The position numbers and the translations under genes were made by a program. A stretch of 64,000 nucleotides of DNA. It comes from Amycolatopsis regifaucium. Its GTDB lineage: Bacteria > Actinomycetota > Actinomycetes > Mycobacteriales > Pseudonocardiaceae. The stretch is taken from contig NZ_LQCI01000034.1 of the NCBI RefSeq assembly GCF_001613935.1, forward strand, positions 907,031 through 971,030, in the 5' to 3' direction. Position 1 is the stretch's first letter; every line of letters begins with the position of its first letter. This document shows, piece by piece, positions 60,154 to 64,000 of the stretch. The notes beneath the pieces were generated by a model, which saw only the letters and a program-made list of their open reading frames with translations, ran no database searches and was not told the DNA's origin.

Positions 60154-61599
60154 ATGAAGCTGGAGAGAAGGGCGTTCCTCAAGTTCGCAGGCGCGACTGT
60201 GGCCGGAGCAGCCGCCTCGGCGTGTTCCGCGGCACCTCCCGCCCCAGCGCCCACCTCGGCTCCTGGCACGTCGTTGCCGCCGAGCACCAGCGTCACACCG
60301 CCCGCCGGGCCGCCGGACTGGGCGGCTCTGCGGAAGCAGGTTTCGCTGTTGCTGCCGGGAGATTCGGGCTACGACAGCGCCAAACGGGTGTTCAATCCGG
60401 CCTTCGACGGGCTCAAGCCCGCCGCGATCGCGAAATGTGCCAAGCCCGAAGACGTACAGGCCGCTGTTTCCGCCGCGGCGAGACGGGTTCCGATCGCCGC
60501 GCGGAGCGGCGGGCACAGCTACGCGGGATACTCCGTGCCCGACGGCGGGCTGATGCTCGATCTCGGCGGAATGTCCTCAGTGGACGTTCAGGGCGAGCAG
60601 GTCGTGATCGGCGCGGGCGCGAAACTCAAGGATGTCTACGCCACCCTCGGCGGCGCGGGCCGTTGCCTGCCAGCGGGTACCTGTCCCAGCGTCGGCATCG
60701 CCGGGCTGACCCTCGGCGGTGGAATCGGGGTGCTCGCCCGGAAGTACGGACTCACCTGCGATCACCTGGTGTCCGCGCGAGTCGTGACGGCGGACGGAAA
60801 ACTCCGGACCGCGTCGGCGGACTCCGAGCCTGAATTGTTCTGGGCGTTGCGTGGCGGGGGAGGCGGCAACTTCGGCGTCGTCACGTCGTTCACTTTCCGC
60901 ACCGATCCGGCTCCCTCAGCCGTTACCGTGTTCTCGCTCAAGTTCCCGGCGGGAAGCGCGAACGATGTCCTCGCCGCTTGGCAGCAGTGGCTGCCCGAAG
61001 CGCCGCCGGAACTGTGGGCGAACGTCGTGCTGTCGGGCGGGTCCCCGGTCGGTGCGCGGGTGTCCGGTTGCCACGTCGGTGACGCCGCTTCCTTGAACAA
61101 GATCTTAAGCGGATTCGCCGGTGCGACGCGGACCGTGAAGCAGCTCGACTATCTCGGTGCCATGAAGTACTTCTCCGGCAGTGATAGCCGACAGTCCTTT
61201 GTGGCCTCTTCGCGGATACTGAGCGAACCGGCGGATCCCGCGAAGCTGACGTCCGCCCTCAAGGGCAGGCGCGGAATGGACCTACTGGTCGACGGACTCG
61301 GTGGCGCCGTCGCCGCCGTCGCACCCGAGGCCACCGCGTTCTGGCACCGGAAAGCGATCGGCAGTGTGCAGATCTACAGTCAGGCTGACCCGCGCAATCG
61401 TTCCGTGGCCACGGATTCCGTCGCCGAAGTGGTGAACGGAATCGGGCTGGGCGGAGGCTACGTCAACTACATCGACCCCGCCCTGCCCGACTGGCTGACG
61501 GCCTACTACGGCGACAACGCCACCCGGCTCAAGCAAGTGGCGAAGACCTACGACCCCGACAAGGTGTTCAGGTTCGCGCAGGCCGTCACCCCGGACTAA
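60154..61599 (+). CDS. Tat-exported FAD-linked oxidase with bicovalent flavin (BBE-like)
   Basis: 481 residues. Tat motif RRAFLKFAG and a lipobox (AAASAC) at the N-terminus. FAD domain with SGGHSYAGYS (His link) and PAGTCPSVGIAGLTLGGGIG (Cys link). A C-terminal berberine-bridge-like end (NATRLKQVAKTYDPDKVFRF) closes it. Probably an extracellular oligosaccharide or secondary-metabolite oxidase. Ends in a four-base convergent overlap with the next gene. Confidence 0.9.
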   Translation: MKLERRAFLKFAGATVAGAAASACSAAPPAPAPTSAPGTSLPPSTSVTPPAGPPDWAALRKQVSLLLPGDSGYDSAKRVFNPAFDGLKPAAIAKCAKPEDVQAAVSAAARRVPIAARSGGHSYAGYSVPDGGLMLDLGGMSSVDVQGEQVVIGAGAKLKDVYATLGGAGRCLPAGTCPSVGIAGLTLGGGIGVLARKYGLTCDHLVSARVVTADGKLRTASADSEPELFWALRGGGGGNFGVVTSFTFRTDPAPSAVTVFSLKFPAGSANDVLAAWQQWLPEAPPELWANVVLSGGSPVGARVSGCHVGDAASLNKILSGFAGATRTVKQLDYLGAMKYFSGSDSRQSFVASSRILSEPADPAKLTSALKGRRGMDLLVDGLGGAVAAVAPEATAFWHRKAIGSVQIYSQADPRNRSVATDSVAEVVNGIGLGGGYVNYIDPALPDWLTAYYGDNATRLKQVAKTYDPDKVFRFAQAVTPD

Positions 61600-63041
61600 A
61601 GGTCGATGCCGGTGAAGACGGTGACCCGTTCCTCGGTGAGGTCGTGCATCGCGGCGAGCACGCCTTCCCGGCCCACGCCCGATCCCTTGACGCCGCCGTA
61701 CGGCATCTGGTCCGCGCGGTAGGACGGGACGTCGCCGATGATCACGCCGCCGACTTCGAGTTCGGTCGAGGCGTAGAAGGCGAGATGCACGTCGCGGGTG
61801 AACACTCCGGCCTGCAATCCGTACGCGGATTCATTGACCGAGGCGAAAGCTTCGTCGACACCGTCCACAATGGATACCACGAGTACCGGACCGAAGATCT
61901 CCTCCGTCCAGGCCTTTGTGGACGGTGGGACGTCGGTGAGCACGGTCGGCTCCACCGTCGCGCCGTCCCGCTTGCCGCCGGTGAGGATCTTCGCGCCCGC
62001 GGCGACGGCTTCGTCGATCCAGGCCACGATCCGTTCCGCGGCCGCCTCGTCGACGACCGGGCCGACGTCGGTGTTCTTGTCGTACGGGTCGCCGGTCCGC
62101 TGGGATTTCACGGCTTCCACCAGCGCGGGCACGAATTCCTCGGCGACCTCGCGTTCGACGATCACCCGTTGCACCGCGATGCACGACTGTCCGGCCTGGT
62201 AGTTGCCGAAGGTCGCGATCCGCTCCGCGGCGCCTTCGGGATCCGGCCAGTCGCGCAGGACGACGGCCGCCGCGTTGCCGCCGAGTTCGAGCACGACGTG
62301 CTTGCGCGGCGCGGCGTCCGCCAACGACCAGCCGACCGGACCCGACCCGGTGAACGACACGACCGGCAAACGAGGGTCCGCGACCAGTGCCGAAGTCTCC
62401 TCGTTGCCGAGTGGCAGCACCGAAAACGCGCCTTCCGGCAGGTCGGTCTCGGCCAGGATCTCACCGAGGATCAACGCGGACAGCGGCGTGCGCGGCGCGG
62501 GCTTGACGATGATCGGCGCGCCGACCGCGAGCGACGGGGCGACCTTGTGCGCCACGAGGTTCAGCGGGAAGTTGAACGGCGCGATGCCCAGCACCGGGCC
62601 GCGCGGGATGCGCCGGGTCAGCGCCAGCCTGCCTTCACCCGCCGGATCCGTGTCCAAGCGCTGCAGGTCACCGCTGAACCGGCGGGCCTCCTCGGCGGCG
62701 ATCCGGAACACCGACACCGCGCGCCGCACCTCGGCGTCGGCCCATTTGAGCGGTTTGCCGTTCTCGGCCGTGATGACCTCGGCGATCTCCTCGGCCCGGC
62801 CCGCGATGACCCGCGAAACGTGGTCGAGCGCCGCGGCGCGGCTGTGCGCCGAAGAACGCCGGAATTCCTTCGCGACGCTCGCCGCCGCGCTCACCGCTCG
62901 TTCGACCTGCTCGGGGCCGGGCACCGCGACGGTCGCGACGTCGCTGCCGTCGTAGGGGTGGTGCACGGTGAGCGTCGAAGCGCCCTGCTCGGCGCGGCCG
63001 GCGATCCAGGCGGGACGCGGTTCCGGGGTGATCATGTCCAT
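61596..63041 (-). CDS. NAD(P)-dependent aldehyde dehydrogenase
   Basis: 481 residues from ATG 63041 (TTG 63050 is possible). NPFNFPLN-like IAPFNFPLNLVAHKV, SFTGSGPVGWSLAD, ELGGNAAAVVL and catalytic Cys in AGQSCIAVQRV; EEIFGPVLVV. It lies 20 bases after the alcohol dehydrogenase on the same strand, so the two may work in sequence (alcohol to aldehyde to acid). Confidence 0.93.
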   Translation of the reverse strand: MDMITPEPRPAWIAGRAEQGASTLTVHHPYDGSDVATVAVPGPEQVERAVSAAASVAKEFRRSSAHSRAAALDHVSRVIAGRAEEIAEVITAENGKPLKWADAEVRRAVSVFRIAAEEARRFSGDLQRLDTDPAGEGRLALTRRIPRGPVLGIAPFNFPLNLVAHKVAPSLAVGAPIIVKPAPRTPLSALILGEILAETDLPEGAFSVLPLGNEETSALVADPRLPVVSFTGSGPVGWSLADAAPRKHVVLELGGNAAAVVLRDWPDPEGAAERIATFGNYQAGQSCIAVQRVIVEREVAEEFVPALVEAVKSQRTGDPYDKNTDVGPVVDEAAAERIVAWIDEAVAAGAKILTGGKRDGATVEPTVLTDVPPSTKAWTEEIFGPVLVVSIVDGVDEAFASVNESAYGLQAGVFTRDVHLAFYASTELEVGGVIIGDVPSYRADQMPYGGVKGSGVGREGVLAAMHDLTEERVTVFTGIDL

Positions 63042-63060
63042 GGATGACAAGGTATTCCAG

Positions 63061-64000
63061 TCAGGGCTTGACGAGCACTTTGAGCGCTTCGCGGTCGGCC
63101 ATCGCGCGGTAGCCGTCCGGAACCTCTTCGAGTCCGATGGTCCGGTCGAATACCTTGCCCGGTTGGTACCGGCCTTCGACGACGTCGTCGAGCAGCTCCG
63201 GGATGTAGTGGCGGGCGGGCGCGACGCCGCCGGTGACGGTGATGTTGCGGCGGAAGAGCGACGGACCGATCGGGCCCTCGGCGTACTGCGGCACGCCGAC
63301 GCGGCTGACCGTGCCGCCGGGGCGCACAGCGCCGACGCCCATCTCGAAAGCGGCCTTCGTACCGACGCATTCGAGAACGGTGTGGGTGCCTTCGCCGTTG
63401 GTCAGCTCTCGGACCTTCTCGATGCCTTCGTCACCGCGCTCGGACACGACGTCTGTCGCGCCGAACTCCCGGCCGAGGTCGGTACGAGCCTGATGGCGGC
63501 CCATCAAGATGATCCGTTCGGCGCCGAGGCGCTTCGCGGCCAGGACCGCGCAGAGCCCGACGGCGCCGTCGCCGATGACGGTGACAGTGGTGCGCTCGTT
63601 CACTCCGGCCTTGGTCGCGGCGTGATGGCCGGTCGGGAAGACGTCGGAGAGGGTGAGGAGCGACGCGAGCAGGTCGTCGTCCTCGGTGTGCGGCACCTTC
63701 ACGAGCGTGCCGTCCGCCTGCGGGACGCGGACGGCCTCGCCCTGGCCGGCGTCGACCCCCTTCGCGCCCCAGTTCCCGCCGTGCAGGCACGAGGTGTGGA
63801 GACCTTCGCGGCAGAACTGGCAGGTGTTGTCGGAGTACACGAAGGGCGCGACGACCAGGTCGCCGGTCTTGAGCGTGGTGACGTCGGAGCCGACGGCCTC
63901 GATGACACCGAGGAACTCGTGACCGATCCGGACGCCGCGGTCGCGGGCGGGCATGCTGCCGTACGGCCAGAGGTCGCTGCCGCAGATGCACGAGCGGACG
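63061..64000 (-). CDS. Zinc-dependent alcohol dehydrogenase, cut by window edge
   Basis: Frame open to the right edge; about 35-40 N-terminal residues are missing. Catalytic zinc ligands in CICGSDLWPYG and GHEFLG; structural zinc cysteines NTCQFCREGLHTSC. Rossmann fold GDGAVGLCAVLAAKRLGAER. A medium-chain zinc alcohol dehydrogenase; substrate unknown. Upstream of the aldehyde dehydrogenase. Confidence 0.9.
   Translation of the reverse strand, partial: VRSCICGSDLWPYGSMPARDRGVRIGHEFLGVIEAVGSDVTTLKTGDLVVAPFVYSDNTCQFCREGLHTSCLHGGNWGAKGVDAGQGEAVRVPQADGTLVKVPHTEDDDLLASLLTLSDVFPTGHHAATKAGVNERTTVTVIGDGAVGLCAVLAAKRLGAERIILMGRHQARTDLGREFGATDVVSERGDEGIEKVRELTNGEGTHTVLECVGTKAAFEMGVGAVRPGGTVSRVGVPQYAEGPIGPSLFRRNITVTGGVAPARHYIPELLDDVVEGRYQPGKVFDRTIGLEEVPDGYRAMADREALKVLVKP

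Overview
The window is high-GC actinobacterial chromosome. It carries WhiB, SigD/RsdA, a mycothiol-type DinB-like enzyme, an ESX-4-like type VII secretion end, CIRCE-controlled groES/groEL1, GTG/TTG starts, and several probable leaderless genes with a TAnnnT box about 7 nt before a GTG. From remembered gene order, it follows the Mycobacterium tuberculosis segment eccC4 - Rv3446c - esx pair - rplM - rpsI - glmM - (hydrolase) - glmS - nnr - alr - tsaE - tsaB - rimI - tsaD - groES - groEL1 - whiB3 - sigD - rsdA - Rv3412 - guaB2 - guaB3 - choD. Codon style and gene content suggest Pseudonocardiales, probably Amycolatopsis or a close relative; the genus is inference.

Layout: 1-6.8 kb, type VII secretion (EccC ATPase, an Hsp70-like/T7SS fusion, a small acidic-tail protein, two WXG100 proteins). 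6.9-8.7 kb, two cell-envelope proteins on the minus strand. 8.9-11.5 kb, rplM-rpsI and glmM. 11.6-21.3 kb, two paralogous cassettes (EspC-like + large WxG-containing Gly/Pro-rich protein + small acidic-tail protein) bracketing a P450 / fatty-acyl-AMP ligase / acyl carrier protein set. 21.5-25.9 kb, hydrolase, glmS, nnr. 26-29.4 kb, DeoR regulator, xylulokinase, sugar ABC ATPase. 29.5-38.6 kb, alr, hydrolase and tsaE, then an inserted block (membrane protein, AT-richer spacer, carboxyltransferase, malonyl-CoA synthetase), then tsaB-rimI-tsaD. 38.6-45.1 kb, wecB-like epimerase, a surface-anchor locus (choice-of-anchor-P-like protein, a 59-residue anchor-like peptide, an exosortase-family protein, a processive GT2 glycosyltransferase) and a cell-wall amidase. 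45.3-54.8 kb, groES/groEL1, whiB3, MerR, atypical response regulator, sigD/rsdA, guaB2. 54.8-59.7 kb, DUF3574 protein, guaB3, choD, mycothiol-type enzyme. 59.7-60.1 kb, remnants of a siderophore transporter. 60.1-64 kb, Tat-exported flavin oxidase, aldehyde dehydrogenase, and an alcohol dehydrogenase cut by the window edge.

The most striking non-gene signal is a family of about 29 short palindromic elements (arms like GCGTTTAGC / GCTAAACGC around a GC core). They sit between genes, often in head-to-head or composite pairs resembling the REP/BIME elements of other bacteria. Five copies lie inside coding sequences in stop-free frames (Hsp70-like twice, P450, FAAL, alr). Four others overlap gene ends and supply the stop codon (tsaE, carboxyltransferase, a hypothetical protein, a DUF5319 protein). 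The best candidates for an undescribed biological system are this repeat family, the exosortase/anchor/glycosyltransferase locus, and the duplicated type VII substrate cassettes around the P450-FAAL-ACP set.
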